Below, in pieces: positions 28,549 through 37,056 of a stretch of DNA of 64,000 nt. The stretch lies in assembly GCF_003344885.1 (NCBI RefSeq), contig NZ_CP031155.1, positions 2,012,001-2,076,000 on the forward strand. Reading direction: 5' to 3'. The notes beneath the pieces were generated by a model. The model ran no database searches. It worked only from the letters and a program-made list of their open reading frames with translations, and had not been told where the DNA came from. How positions within the stretch are numbered: position 1 is the first letter of the stretch; the number at the start of each line of letters is the position of its first letter. This stretch comes from Altererythrobacter sp. ZODW24 (GTDB lineage Bacteria > Pseudomonadota > Alphaproteobacteria > Sphingomonadales > Sphingomonadaceae). Made by a program: the position numbers and the translations under genes.

Positions 28549-29067
28549 CTATTCGCGCAGACGTAGCTCATACAGCAATTCGTCATCTCTATGATTGCCG
28601 ACCATGAAGTCGATATCTGCGATTTTGGTGAAGCCATAGCGCCGGTAGAACCGTTGAGCTCCGTGATTTCCGCTCCATACCGATAGCTGCATGGCATCTT
28701 TGCCGCGCTCGTTTGCTTCGGCCAATGACCAATCCATCAGCGCTGCGCCAATGCCTTTGCCGGTTGCACCGGGCGCTGTGTAAAGCTGGTTCAGCGCCAT
28801 CGGGTCGCATGCGTCAGAATGCTCACGATAGGGGCTTTCAAAACTGACCTTGCAATAGCCCAGCAGGTCTGCGCCGTCTGTTGCCAGATGATAGAGCCTG
28901 TTTGGATCGGCCATGTCCTGAGCCACGCCTTTTTGCGAATAGGCCATCTCAAGAAAAGTGTTGAGATCTTCCGACTTGTAGAGGTGCCCGAACGCAGCGA
29001 CGAAGCTGTCGCGGCCTATTGCAGCGAGTGCGGGTAGATCAACCAAAGAAGCGGGGCGCAGGATCAT
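28549..29067 (-). CDS. GNAT family N-acetyltransferase
   Basis: A 172-residue single-domain GNAT protein. The acetyl-CoA-binding region is visible as LYTAPGATGKGIGAALMDWS (motif A), followed by the core MQLSVWSGNHGAQRFYRRYG, and a C-terminal strand VGNHRDDELLYELRL. The acceptor is unknown; the family acetylates proteins, antibiotics and small amines. It converges on the zntB pseudogene. It is a minus-strand gene 61 bases downstream of the mechanosensitive-type channel gene. Confidence 0.87.
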   Translation of the reverse strand: MILRPASLVDLPALAAIGRDSFVAAFGHLYKSEDLNTFLEMAYSQKGVAQDMADPNRLYHLATDGADLLGYCKVSFESPYREHSDACDPMALNQLYTAPGATGKGIGAALMDWSLAEANERGKDAMQLSVWSGNHGAQRFYRRYGFTKIADIDFMVGNHRDDELLYELRLRE

Positions 29068-29128
29068 GATCCCTCGCCCCTAACTTCATTTGACGATGTT
29101 TTGAAGCCTCGGCTCCAAGTAGAAAGGC

Positions 29129-30298
29129 TTACTTACCTTTCTTACCATCCATTTCTTCCAGCTTCTTGCCAGCCCATTCGCGGCCGCCAAGGCCAAAGGC
29201 GAGAGCACCGGCGACTGCGCCGCCGATCACCAGTGCACCAAACGCCATGTCGACGATTTCTTCGCCCACGCCCATGAAGCGCAGCCCCATGAAGGTGAAG
29301 ATGAGCATCGTTGCATAGCGGACGATTGTGCCTGCTGTGCTTCCCTCGCTGGCGCCTGAAACAAGCTTCGAAACCAGATTGGCGATCAAGAAGCCGAAGC
29401 CGATTACAACCGCACCGAATACGACGCTACCGCCCAGTTCGAGCACTTGATTGAGGATCGTCGTCAGTGCCGGGAAGTTCAGCAGCGAAGTTGCCGAAAT
29501 TGCGAAGAACAGCACGATGGCGATTTGCACGAGACGCGCAATCACGCTTGATGCTGGAGTGCTGGCTGGCAGCAGGCCAATTGCTTCGATCGAACGATCG
29601 ACACCTAGGCCGCTGAGTAAGTCCTTGATCAAATCGACTGCGAAGCGGCTGATCATGAAGCCGATGCCAAGCAGAACGCCGGCCATCACAACATTGGGAA
29701 CAGCAGCCAAGATCATGCTCAGCATATCGGTTGCTGGCACGGACAGTGCCGCAACATCGAGCACGCCCAGCGCGCCGATGGCGACTGGAATGGCAATGAA
29801 CACATAGATGATCGTGCCGATTGTCTTGCTGATAACATTGCTACCGGTGACATTTTCAATGCCGCCTTTGCTCGCCCATTTGTCGAGATCGACCGTTTCC
29901 ATTGCGGTGACCGCAATATCGCGGACGATACCTGCTATCATCAGGCCCACGAACAGCAGGATACCTGCACCAATCAAGTTAGGGATCAGGCCCATCACAT
30001 TGTTCAGCAGACTATTGATCGGTCCGGCGACTGCACCGAGCTCAAGAACGTTCAGGACAGCCATGAGGCCGAACAACCAGACGAACAGTGAAACGATTTT
30101 GCCGAGCGATTCCCCGACTGACATTCCTCCGCCGGTATCGCGGCGCAGAACCTCTACAGTATCAACCAGTTTAGCGAACGCCCATTTGGCCGCTTTGGCC
30201 AGAGCCCATGTGACGATCAAAATGGCGATTACAGACACAACCTTTACGCCGAGCTGCATTGCGACCTCTTGGTCGAAATGGTAATTTCCTATCTGCAC
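29129..30298 (-). CDS. Mechanosensitive-channel-like membrane protein with TM-helix repeats
   Basis: A 389-residue membrane protein with about nine hydrophobic segments. It has conserved TM-helix repeats of the PF05552 type: residues about 75-110 (VLELGAVAGPINSLLNNVMG), 180-215 and 260-300 (FPALTTILNQVLELGG), alternating with glycine-rich helices such as LIGAGILLFVGLMIAG. These resemble small mechanosensitive-channel-like (CmpX) proteins. A short basic tail ends the protein. The start is GTG at 30298 with GAGAA upstream; an internal ATG at 30259 is possible. It likely buffers osmotic or membrane stress; that is inference. Confidence 0.83.
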   Translation of the reverse strand: MQIGNYHFDQEVAMQLGVKVVSVIAILIVTWALAKAAKWAFAKLVDTVEVLRRDTGGGMSVGESLGKIVSLFVWLFGLMAVLNVLELGAVAGPINSLLNNVMGLIPNLIGAGILLFVGLMIAGIVRDIAVTAMETVDLDKWASKGGIENVTGSNVISKTIGTIIYVFIAIPVAIGALGVLDVAALSVPATDMLSMILAAVPNVVMAGVLLGIGFMISRFAVDLIKDLLSGLGVDRSIEAIGLLPASTPASSVIARLVQIAIVLFFAISATSLLNFPALTTILNQVLELGGSVVFGAVVIGFGFLIANLVSKLVSGASEGSTAGTIVRYATMLIFTFMGLRFMGVGEEIVDMAFGALVIGGAVAGALAFGLGGREWAGKKLEEMDGKKGK

Positions 30299-30385
30299 GG
30301 TAAATTCTCCCCTTTGAGTTTATCGCACGTGTAACACAGTTCATCCTGCGACCGAAGGGCCAGAGTAATAATAGTGGAGAACATC

Positions 30386-31402
30386 ATGCTGGTACGTCTC
30401 GGTTTTATCTGCTCTGCGCTGCTGATGGTCGGCATGGCCAATGTTGCAAATGCTCAAGAGGTTACGATGGCTGAGAATGAAAAACCCCGCTGGAGCATCG
30501 CAATTCATGGCGGCGCAGGCACCATGTCGCGCGACCGGATGACGGATGAAATCCAGGAAGAGTATAAGGCTGCGCTGCAAACTGCGTTGGATGCCGGTGC
30601 AAAAGTGCTGGCAGATGGCGGCACGTCACTCGATGCGGTGCAGGCCGCGATCATCATTCTGGAAGATGATCCGCATTTCAATGCAGGCCGCGGCGCGGTG
30701 TTCACCTATAAGGGTGTGAACGAACATGACGCAGCGATCATGGATGGCCGTGATCGTTCTGCGGGAGCAAGCACAGGTACGACGCAGGTCAAAAACCCAA
30801 TTCTACTTGCGCGCTCGGTGATGGTAGACAGCCCCCATGTATTTCTCAGCCGTCAGGGTGCTGAGGTGTTCGCCCGCGAGCAGAACATCGAATTGGTTGA
30901 TCCAGACTATTTTGCGACACCGCGCCGCTGGAAGCAACTTGAGGAACTCAAGGCCAAGAAGCTTGGCTGGTTCGACGTCGATCTGAAATACGGAACAGTT
31001 GGTGCCGTCGCAGTCGACAGCGATGGTAACATCGCCGCCGGCACCTCGACCGGCGGTCTGACGGGCAAGCGTTGGGGCCGTGTCGGCGATTCTCCGATCA
31101 TCGGCGCAGGCACCTATGCCGATAACCGTGCTTGCGCCGTTTCGGCAACGGGTGCGGGTGAATACTTCATCCGGGCCGGTGTCGCGCATGAGATTTGTGC
31201 GCGGATGCGGATGCTGGGTGAAAGTGCTGAAGTCGCAGCCCAGGCCGTGATCGCAGAAGTTGGCGAGTTGGGCGGTAGCGGCGGCGTAATTGTTGCCGCG
31301 CCTGACGGTACAACGGCATTTGTGATGAACACGCCAGGCATGTACCGCGGGCGGGCTGATAGCTCAGGCGTTAGCGAAGTCGCGATTTTCGACGACGAGT
31401 GA
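30386..31402 (+). CDS. iaaA: Secreted isoaspartyl peptidase / type III L-asparaginase
   Basis: N-terminal-nucleophile hydrolase that removes isoaspartyl residues from dipeptides and can hydrolyse L-asparagine. The 338-residue precursor has a signal peptide, then IAIHGGAGTMSRDRM, and the autoproteolysis site KYGTVGAVAVDSDGN, whose Thr (about T204 counting from 30386) becomes the nucleophile. Downstream signatures are AAGTSTGGLTGKRWGRVGDS and IIGAGTYADNRACAVSATG. ATG at 30386 follows GGAG; the GTG at 30374 is less likely. It converges on the beta-lactamase gene with a 6-base gap. The signal peptide places it in the periplasm. Confidence 0.93.
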   Translation: MLVRLGFICSALLMVGMANVANAQEVTMAENEKPRWSIAIHGGAGTMSRDRMTDEIQEEYKAALQTALDAGAKVLADGGTSLDAVQAAIIILEDDPHFNAGRGAVFTYKGVNEHDAAIMDGRDRSAGASTGTTQVKNPILLARSVMVDSPHVFLSRQGAEVFAREQNIELVDPDYFATPRRWKQLEELKAKKLGWFDVDLKYGTVGAVAVDSDGNIAAGTSTGGLTGKRWGRVGDSPIIGAGTYADNRACAVSATGAGEYFIRAGVAHEICARMRMLGESAEVAAQAVIAEVGELGGSGGVIVAAPDGTTAFVMNTPGMYRGRADSSGVSEVAIFDDE

Positions 31403-31408
31403 GTTTGG

Positions 31409-32314
31409 TCAAACGGGCCGTGCCGAAGTAGCGGCAATTGCGCCTAGTGCCGCGAGCACGGCGGCGCTGTTTGGCTCGACCCGGCTGTGCACTTCTTCGA
31501 GCCGCAAATAGCCCGTGATGATGAGCGGAGCGCCGGATGGCGGTTCGGCAAAGGCAATGTCGACATAGATGCTGCCCATGCCTTCCGCAAAGCCTGTGCC
31601 GGTCTTGTCGCCTGCTGCCCACCTTTCGGGAATGCCGCCGCGAATGCGGTTCAATCCGGTATCGGTTTCGATCATCCAGCTGCGTAGCGTTTGCCGCATC
31701 TTGCCGGGCAGGGCGTAGCCATAGAGCAAGGCCTGTACCGTCTTTGCCATGGCGCGCGGTGTGGTCGTGTCGCGAACTTCACCGGGAGGTACGAAGTTCA
31801 GATCGGTTTCAAAGCGGTCGAGGCGGCTGACGTCGTCGCCGATCGAGCGCCAAAATGCCGTCATCGCTTCGGGGCCGCCAAACTGCCGGAGCAGGATGTT
31901 CGCTGCCGCATTGTCGCTTTTCGTCAGAGTGGTTTTCGCCAAATCAGCAATTGTCATCGTTTGGCCGACGCGGGCTTTGGTCACTGGTGAGTATGAGGTG
32001 ATATCATCGGCCGTGATGGGTAGTGCTGTATCCAGGGCGTCGCCGCCATTGGCCGCGCGCTGCATTGCCAGCGCTGCCAAGGACAGTTTGAAGGACGAAC
32101 AATGGGCAAAGCGTTCATCCATCCGGTTACCGAAGATTTCTCCGCTACCCGTATCGAGCACCGCTGCGCCCAAGGCTCCGCCGCTTTCCCCTTCGAGTGA
32201 CCGGACCCGGGCCGCTGCATCGAAAGTAGCGCCCGCTTTGACACAGCCACCAAGGGCGCTTGCCGCAAGGACTGCGGTGCTGCCAGCAAGGATAGTCCGG
32301 CGATCATAGGTCAT
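31409..32314 (-). CDS. Class A beta-lactamase, predicted lipoprotein
   Basis: A 301-residue serine beta-lactamase. All class A elements are present: the SxxK tetrad at S73-S74-F75-K76 (CSSFK), SDN at 133-135, the E-x-x-L-N omega-loop motif at E169 (ETDLN), and KTG at 237-239 (GDKTGTG). The N-terminus has DRRTILAG and a lipobox-like LGGC ending at Cys 24, so it is probably a membrane-anchored, possibly Tat-exported, enzyme. No regulator (ampR or blaR type) is adjacent; instead it is the last gene of the MoxR/DUF58 operon, overlapping the GNAT gene by four bases. Confidence 0.93.
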   Translation of the reverse strand: MTYDRRTILAGSTAVLAASALGGCVKAGATFDAAARVRSLEGESGGALGAAVLDTGSGEIFGNRMDERFAHCSSFKLSLAALAMQRAANGGDALDTALPITADDITSYSPVTKARVGQTMTIADLAKTTLTKSDNAAANILLRQFGGPEAMTAFWRSIGDDVSRLDRFETDLNFVPPGEVRDTTTPRAMAKTVQALLYGYALPGKMRQTLRSWMIETDTGLNRIRGGIPERWAAGDKTGTGFAEGMGSIYVDIAFAEPPSGAPLIITGYLRLEEVHSRVEPNSAAVLAALGAIAATSARPV

Positions 32315-32778
32315 AGATGAAGCTCCATGCAGACGCTAAACTCATCGGATACATAGTCGCCGAAAGCGTCGCATTCGGCAAATCCGTGAGCGGCATAGAG
32401 CCGCGTCGCATCGGCGAATTGCACGGGCCTGCCGGTTTCCAGCCCGACCCATGTGTAGCCGCGCTGCTTTGCTTCATCCAGCAGCGCAACCAGCATTGCC
32501 CGGCCTGCGCCTTTGCCGCGAAATGCTGAGGCCGCTCGCATCGCCTTCAATTCGCCGCGCGTTTCGCTCAGATGTTTGAGAGCGCCGCAAGCTGCCAGTT
32601 GCCCTTCTGCCCAGGCTGCAAAAAAGGTCACGTCGGCTTCCTTTAGACGTTCCGGCGGGAGTGAATTCACTTTGCAGGATGGCGACCAGCTATGCATTTC
32701 GGACAGGTGGAGTTCGAGCAATCGCTTGACCTCAGGCCCTGACAGATCGTCTGGGCGAATGTCATATTCTATCCTCAT
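32311..32778 (-). CDS. GNAT family N-acetyltransferase
   Basis: A 155-residue GNAT protein. The CoA-binding segment is RAASAFRGKGAGRAMLVALL, preceded by LAACGALKHLSETRGELKAM, and it ends with FAECDAFGDYVSDEFSVCME. The pattern resembles family members annotated as putative acetyltransferases of the YiaC/PhnO type; the substrate cannot be told. ATG at 32778 is used; it lies 7 bases from the RDD gene stop and its own stop overlaps the beta-lactamase start (ATGA). It is therefore inside the same transcript. Confidence 0.85.
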   Translation of the reverse strand: MRIEYDIRPDDLSGPEVKRLLELHLSEMHSWSPSCKVNSLPPERLKEADVTFFAAWAEGQLAACGALKHLSETRGELKAMRAASAFRGKGAGRAMLVALLDEAKQRGYTWVGLETGRPVQFADATRLYAAHGFAECDAFGDYVSDEFSVCMELHL

Positions 32779-32785
32779 GTGCCGC

Positions 32786-33694
32786 TCATGCGTGTTTGTC
32801 TGCCTTGCGTTTGCCGAACCGCATATCTCGCTCCAGCTTAGCGCGCAATTGGGCGTAGAAAGCTTCGAGGAACGCTTGTTCGTCACCGGAACCGGTATTC
32901 CAGCCCAACTTGCGGCAGATCGTTTCCTGCACGGCGGCCAGTGCTTCTGGGCGGTTATAGCGCAGCACACGCTCCAGCGTTTGCAACTCGTATTCGCCGT
33001 AAACCGTCAGATCGTCATCATCGAAACTATAGCGCGTTCCGGTGAGGCCACTGGTCGCGGTATGACTGGCTGCGCCAGAGGCCGAAAGGGCTTCGGCAAG
33101 CTTCCGGCGCGGGGCTTCGATCACCCAAGTCCCGGCCACAAGGTCACCGGCGCGCAAATTGTCGCGGTTGAAGACGGGGAACAATAGGAAAATCGCGAAC
33201 CAAGCCGCAGCCGCCAGCCCGGCCATACCGCCTTCGCCGGATGATGCGGAAAAGATGAAACTGATCGGCACGAACAGTTCGATCTGACGCATCAGGTTAC
33301 GCGCGACGATAGCCTCTGAGGTTAGGCGCTGAGTGCCATGCGCGGCGACTCTGACCCCTGTCGCGCGTTTACCCGGTGTAGCCCCCCGCGCGCCCATTTC
33401 GAAGAATATGAAATAGAAGTTGTAAACGAAAAATACCGCGATGACCCACAGCACTGCGATGAATTCGACGACTTGCGAATTGCTGTTTTCTGCATCCATC
33501 ACGCTGATGCCAAGCCATGCTAGCAACAAGGTGCCAATAATCACGGCGGTGTTGATGATGATGTAATCGAGAATGATTGCACCGGCGCGCGAGCCAAGCG
33601 GGGCCAGTGTGACGGGCAGCGAAACGCCTTCGGGCGTCACCAGCACACGCTTGCGCTTATTCTCGCGCTGTTTCCAAGGTCTGGCGGCGCTCAT
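32786..33694 (-). CDS. RDD family membrane protein
   Basis: A 302-residue protein: an RDD domain with four helices over residues about 25-200 (GSRAGAIILDYIIINTAVII, MGARGATPGKRATGVRV), then a charged cytoplasmic tail of about 100 residues rich in Glu, Arg and Lys. The signature features are the R..D pattern near the first helix and the G-x-T-P-G-K-R-x-x-G loop. RDD proteins are often carried with MoxR/DUF58 genes; the proposed roles (transport, osmotic response) are unproved. It overlaps the SpoIIM-type gene by four bases. Confidence 0.88.
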   Translation of the reverse strand: MSAARPWKQRENKRKRVLVTPEGVSLPVTLAPLGSRAGAIILDYIIINTAVIIGTLLLAWLGISVMDAENSNSQVVEFIAVLWVIAVFFVYNFYFIFFEMGARGATPGKRATGVRVAAHGTQRLTSEAIVARNLMRQIELFVPISFIFSASSGEGGMAGLAAAAWFAIFLLFPVFNRDNLRAGDLVAGTWVIEAPRRKLAEALSASGAASHTATSGLTGTRYSFDDDDLTVYGEYELQTLERVLRYNRPEALAAVQETICRKLGWNTGSGDEQAFLEAFYAQLRAKLERDMRFGKRKADKHA

Positions 33695-34749
33695 GGCGCT
33701 TCCATCCGCGGTTTGCGGCCAAGACTGGTGAAATAGAGCACCCAGAACAGCAGCATCCCGCCGCCGACTGCAAAGCGCATCGCGGTGTCGCGAATAAGTT
33801 CACGCCCGAAGGATTCGAGCAGCCCGGCGAGGATCATCATGAAGATTACGCCGATCATCACTTGCGCCCCGCGCCGCCCGCTTTCTGCCGCTGCGGCCAT
33901 GATGGAACGGTTGCCGGGAAACGCCATGGAACGCCCGATATGCATGCCTGCCGCGCCCGAAAGCAGGATCGCGAGAAGTTCGGTTGTGCCGTGGATCGAA
34001 AGCCATGCGGCGAATTCGGTTGTCAGGCCTTGCGATGAAAACAGCCATAGCATTGCGCCCAGCACAGCGAGATTGTGGACCAGCAACATCAATGACGGGA
34101 TCCCGAACGCAAAACCCAATGCAAAGGCGAGGATCGCTACTTGGGCATTGTTGCTGAACAGCGAGGCGCCGAAATAGGATAGCCCGTCAGCGTTTTCCTG
34201 AGTGCCCAATGTTTCGAGCAATTGCTCGCGCGTTGCGCCGGGCACACGGCTGTCGGCGAATTGTCCGGGGACAAGGGCATAATACCATTCGTTATCGCGC
34301 GCCGAGAGTATCCATCCGACGACTGCGCCAGCCACCATCACGGCGAACCCGATGCAAATCTCTAACCATATTTCGCGAACGCTGCGGCTCCATCCACCGC
34401 CGAGGAATTCGCGTAGCCAGCCAACGAAACCGGTCCGCGGTCCGTAAACTTGAAACCATGCCCGCTGGACCAGCGCTTCGAGATATTCGATCACTGATGC
34501 ATCGAGCGACGTTTCGCGCGCCACAGCGAGGCTGGATGCTGCCGTGCGATAGAGCGTGGGTAAGGCGAGCACATCCTCATCCGGCATCCGGCGCATAAAT
34601 CCGCCTTCCATCCGGCGTAGGATTGCGTCGAGCCGCTTCCATTCATCCTCGCGCTCCAGCCGGAAGCGGTCTGAGCGCAGTGCCGCTGCTTCGATATCGG
34701 GCGGGGGCGCGACCTCTGTTTTGCGGGCGAAGGGGTTGGAAATAGCCAT
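33691..34749 (-). CDS. SpoIIM-family (stage II sporulation M-like) membrane protein
   Basis: A 352-residue membrane protein of the SpoIIM family. A cytoplasmic N-terminal part with many Glu and Arg (about residues 20-110) is followed by about six helices, with landmarks FGASLFSNNAQVAILAFALG and SIHGTTELLAILLSGAAGMH that are typical of this family outside sporulating bacteria. It is in a non-sporulating organism, so the name reflects descent only. It overlaps the DUF58 stop by one base and the RDD gene start by four, and probably forms a membrane complex with RDD. Confidence 0.87.
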   Translation of the reverse strand: MAISNPFARKTEVAPPPDIEAAALRSDRFRLEREDEWKRLDAILRRMEGGFMRRMPDEDVLALPTLYRTAASSLAVARETSLDASVIEYLEALVQRAWFQVYGPRTGFVGWLREFLGGGWSRSVREIWLEICIGFAVMVAGAVVGWILSARDNEWYYALVPGQFADSRVPGATREQLLETLGTQENADGLSYFGASLFSNNAQVAILAFALGFAFGIPSLMLLVHNLAVLGAMLWLFSSQGLTTEFAAWLSIHGTTELLAILLSGAAGMHIGRSMAFPGNRSIMAAAAESGRRGAQVMIGVIFMMILAGLLESFGRELIRDTAMRFAVGGGMLLFWVLYFTSLGRKPRMEAP

Positions 34750-36089
34750 CAGCCGATTGCCCCCGAGCGTTTGATTTCCAGATAGCGGTCGATCACACGG
34801 TTGCCGATTTCTTCATAGGGGGCCTCGAGCACATTCACGCCCATCTGGCGCAGGCGCTGCAGCACCACTGCGCGTTGACGGGCCAGCGTATCGGCGGTGA
34901 CAGCCATCGCCAGCGTGTCGAGATCACTCGGGTCAGCCTCAGCGATTTTGGCGAGCTCGGCATCTTCCATCACCACGAACAGCACGAGATGGCGGTCGAC
35001 TAAGCGGCCCACGCTTTCGACCATTAGTTCAGCGCCTGTCGGGTCCTGAAAATCCGAGAACAACACGATCAGGCTACGGCGTTGCAGACGCGACGACAGA
35101 GTGGCGAGGGCCAGAGTGAAGTTGGGTTCTTCGAAGCGGTAATCGAGCCCTGCGGCGGCCGATTGCAAATGGTGGAAAGCGCGGGAATCGCCCACAAACG
35201 GTGTTGAGAGTTCTGGACGTGCTGCGAAGCCGAACAGCGACACACGGTCGCCGCCCTTCAGCGCGATATAGGATGCCGTCAGTGCCGCTGAGACCGCGCG
35301 GTCGATGCGCGGAACGCCGTCAACCGGCTCACACATGGCCTGTCCGCAATCGAAGGCGAAGACGATCTGGTTGTTGCGCTCGCTCTCATTCTCACGGGCA
35401 TAAAGGCGTGTGTGGCGTGCGCTGGCTTTCCAATCGATCCGGCGGCGGTCCATGCCGGGTTCGTACTCACTAAGCGCTTCAAATTGTGTGCCTTCGCCGC
35501 GTATGCGCCGAGCGATGAGGCCGAATTGAGCGTCGCGCAGGAATGTCTGCAAGGCCGGCGAGCGCACTGGCGACAGGTCGGGCCATATCCGAATTTCCTG
35601 CTCAAGATCGCGTTCGACCTGACGGCAGCCTAGCCCTAGCGGCCCTCTCCAGCGCAGCCAGAGGCGGTCAAGCTGCGCGGTGCCTCGCCGCATCGGGACA
35701 GGGTGGGCGGTGCCGTGCCAGCCATCAACATGGCGGGCGAGTGCAATGGATAACTGGCCGCTCTCGGCAAGCCGCGGGTCGCAGGACAGGGCTGCCCGGA
35801 CGCCGTGACCACCGCCAACGATCTTTGCCAGGATCCCGATTGTCACCGGATTGCCGATTTCGGCATCGGCTTGCGCATTTATCTCGACATCCTCCAGATT
35901 GCCCGCGACCATTCCGTCAAGCAGCACAAGCAGCAGCAAAGCCGCCGCTGCTGCAGGCGCGACGACCCATGCGCCGGGCGCTGTTGCAGCGATCAGCAGA
36001 GCGGCAGGTGCAGCAAGCGCTGCGACCCATGCCGCGCGGGCCGATGGCACAATGGGAAAGGTCGGAAGAGAAGAGAGCAGACGCTTCAC
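34749..36089 (-). CDS. DUF58 domain protein
   Basis: A 446-residue protein: two N-terminal transmembrane helices (about residues 20-60), then a beta-rich part, then the DUF58 domain (about 200-290) with GEGTQFEALSEYEPGMDRRR and IDWKASARHTRLYARENESE, followed by a von Willebrand A-like fold (IVFAFDCGQAM, SLIVLFSDFQDPTGAELM). DUF58 proteins form a recurrent partner of MoxR AAA+ ATPases and are thought to be chaperoned clients. It lies 4 bases after the MoxR gene and overlaps the SpoIIM-like gene by one base. Confidence 0.9.
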   Translation of the reverse strand: MKRLLSSLPTFPIVPSARAAWVAALAAPAALLIAATAPGAWVVAPAAAAALLLLVLLDGMVAGNLEDVEINAQADAEIGNPVTIGILAKIVGGGHGVRAALSCDPRLAESGQLSIALARHVDGWHGTAHPVPMRRGTAQLDRLWLRWRGPLGLGCRQVERDLEQEIRIWPDLSPVRSPALQTFLRDAQFGLIARRIRGEGTQFEALSEYEPGMDRRRIDWKASARHTRLYARENESERNNQIVFAFDCGQAMCEPVDGVPRIDRAVSAALTASYIALKGGDRVSLFGFAARPELSTPFVGDSRAFHHLQSAAAGLDYRFEEPNFTLALATLSSRLQRRSLIVLFSDFQDPTGAELMVESVGRLVDRHLVLFVVMEDAELAKIAEADPSDLDTLAMAVTADTLARQRAVVLQRLRQMGVNVLEAPYEEIGNRVIDRYLEIKRSGAIG

Positions 36090-36093
36090 AGGA

Positions 36094-37056
36094 TCAGCGC
36101 GGAGCCTCCGTCGTCTCGACCAGTTCAGCGATCAGCTCTTCCATATCGCGGCCTTCGATTTCGGCAGCGGGGGAGAGCAATAGGCGGTGACGAAGGACGG
36201 AAATGGCGAGCGCCTTCACATCGTCAGGGATCACATAGTCGCGGCCTGCGAGGGCGGCGCGGGCGCGAGCGGCGCGGGCAAGCAATACGGCAGCGCGCGG
36301 GCTTGCGCCCGATGCCAGATCGCCATGTTCGCGGGTCGAGCGGATCAGGCGGACGATGTAGTCCGTGATTTCCTGTGCCATGGTCACATCGTCGAGCGCT
36401 GCGGCGGCTTCACCCAGCTTGTCCGTGCCGGTGACAGGTACAATGCCGTAATCGGCGGCGCGAACGGGCCCGCCTTTATCGGCAAAGCGAGTGACGATGG
36501 CGGCCTCTTCGGTCTCGTCCGGATAACCGACCAGTAGTTTGAACAGGAACCGGTCCAGTTGTGCCTCGGGCAACGGATAGACGCCCTGGTTCTCGATCGG
36601 GTTCTGCGTCGCAACCACGGTGAAATGTCCCGGCAGCGGATGCGTTTCGCCGTCTAGCGTGACGCGGCGCTCCTGCATCGCCTCAAGCAGGGCAGCCTGC
36701 GTTTTGGGCGGCGTGCGGTTAATTTCATCCGCCAGCAGCAGCTCGCAGAAAATCGGACCGCGCGTCAGCGTGAAGGCGCTGGTCTGGAAGTTGAACAGGT
36801 TCGAGCCAAGGATATCGCCCGGCAGCAAGTCCGGCGTAAACTGGATGCGGCCATAATCGAGGCCAAGCGCGGTCGCGAAACATTGTGCGAGGAAGGTCTT
36901 GGCTGTTCCCGGCGGACCTTCCAGCAGCACATGGCCCTGACTGACCAGTGCGATCAGCAGATGCTCGACCGTTTCTTCCTGACCCACGATGGCCTTGGCC
37001 ACTTCGCCGCGTATTGATCCGGCCAGCTCCTGCAGCTCGGCTAATGTCATGCTCAT
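36094..37056 (-). CDS. MoxR-family AAA+ ATPase
   Basis: A 320-residue AAA+ ATPase. Walker A is GPPGTAKTFLAQ (about residues 47-55), Walker B LLLADEINRTPP, sensor 1 VVATQNPIENQGVYPLPEAQ followed by LDRFLF, and the C-terminal lid ends ALAISVLRHRLLLSPAAEIE. MoxR proteins act as chaperone-like remodelers for proteins with vWA domains; in this operon the DUF58 product is the likely client. It is flanked by a four-base overlap with DUF4350 on the upstream side. Confidence 0.94.
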   Translation of the reverse strand: MSMTLAELQELAGSIRGEVAKAIVGQEETVEHLLIALVSQGHVLLEGPPGTAKTFLAQCFATALGLDYGRIQFTPDLLPGDILGSNLFNFQTSAFTLTRGPIFCELLLADEINRTPPKTQAALLEAMQERRVTLDGETHPLPGHFTVVATQNPIENQGVYPLPEAQLDRFLFKLLVGYPDETEEAAIVTRFADKGGPVRAADYGIVPVTGTDKLGEAAAALDDVTMAQEITDYIVRLIRSTREHGDLASGASPRAAVLLARAARARAALAGRDYVIPDDVKALAISVLRHRLLLSPAAEIEGRDMEELIAELVETTEAPR

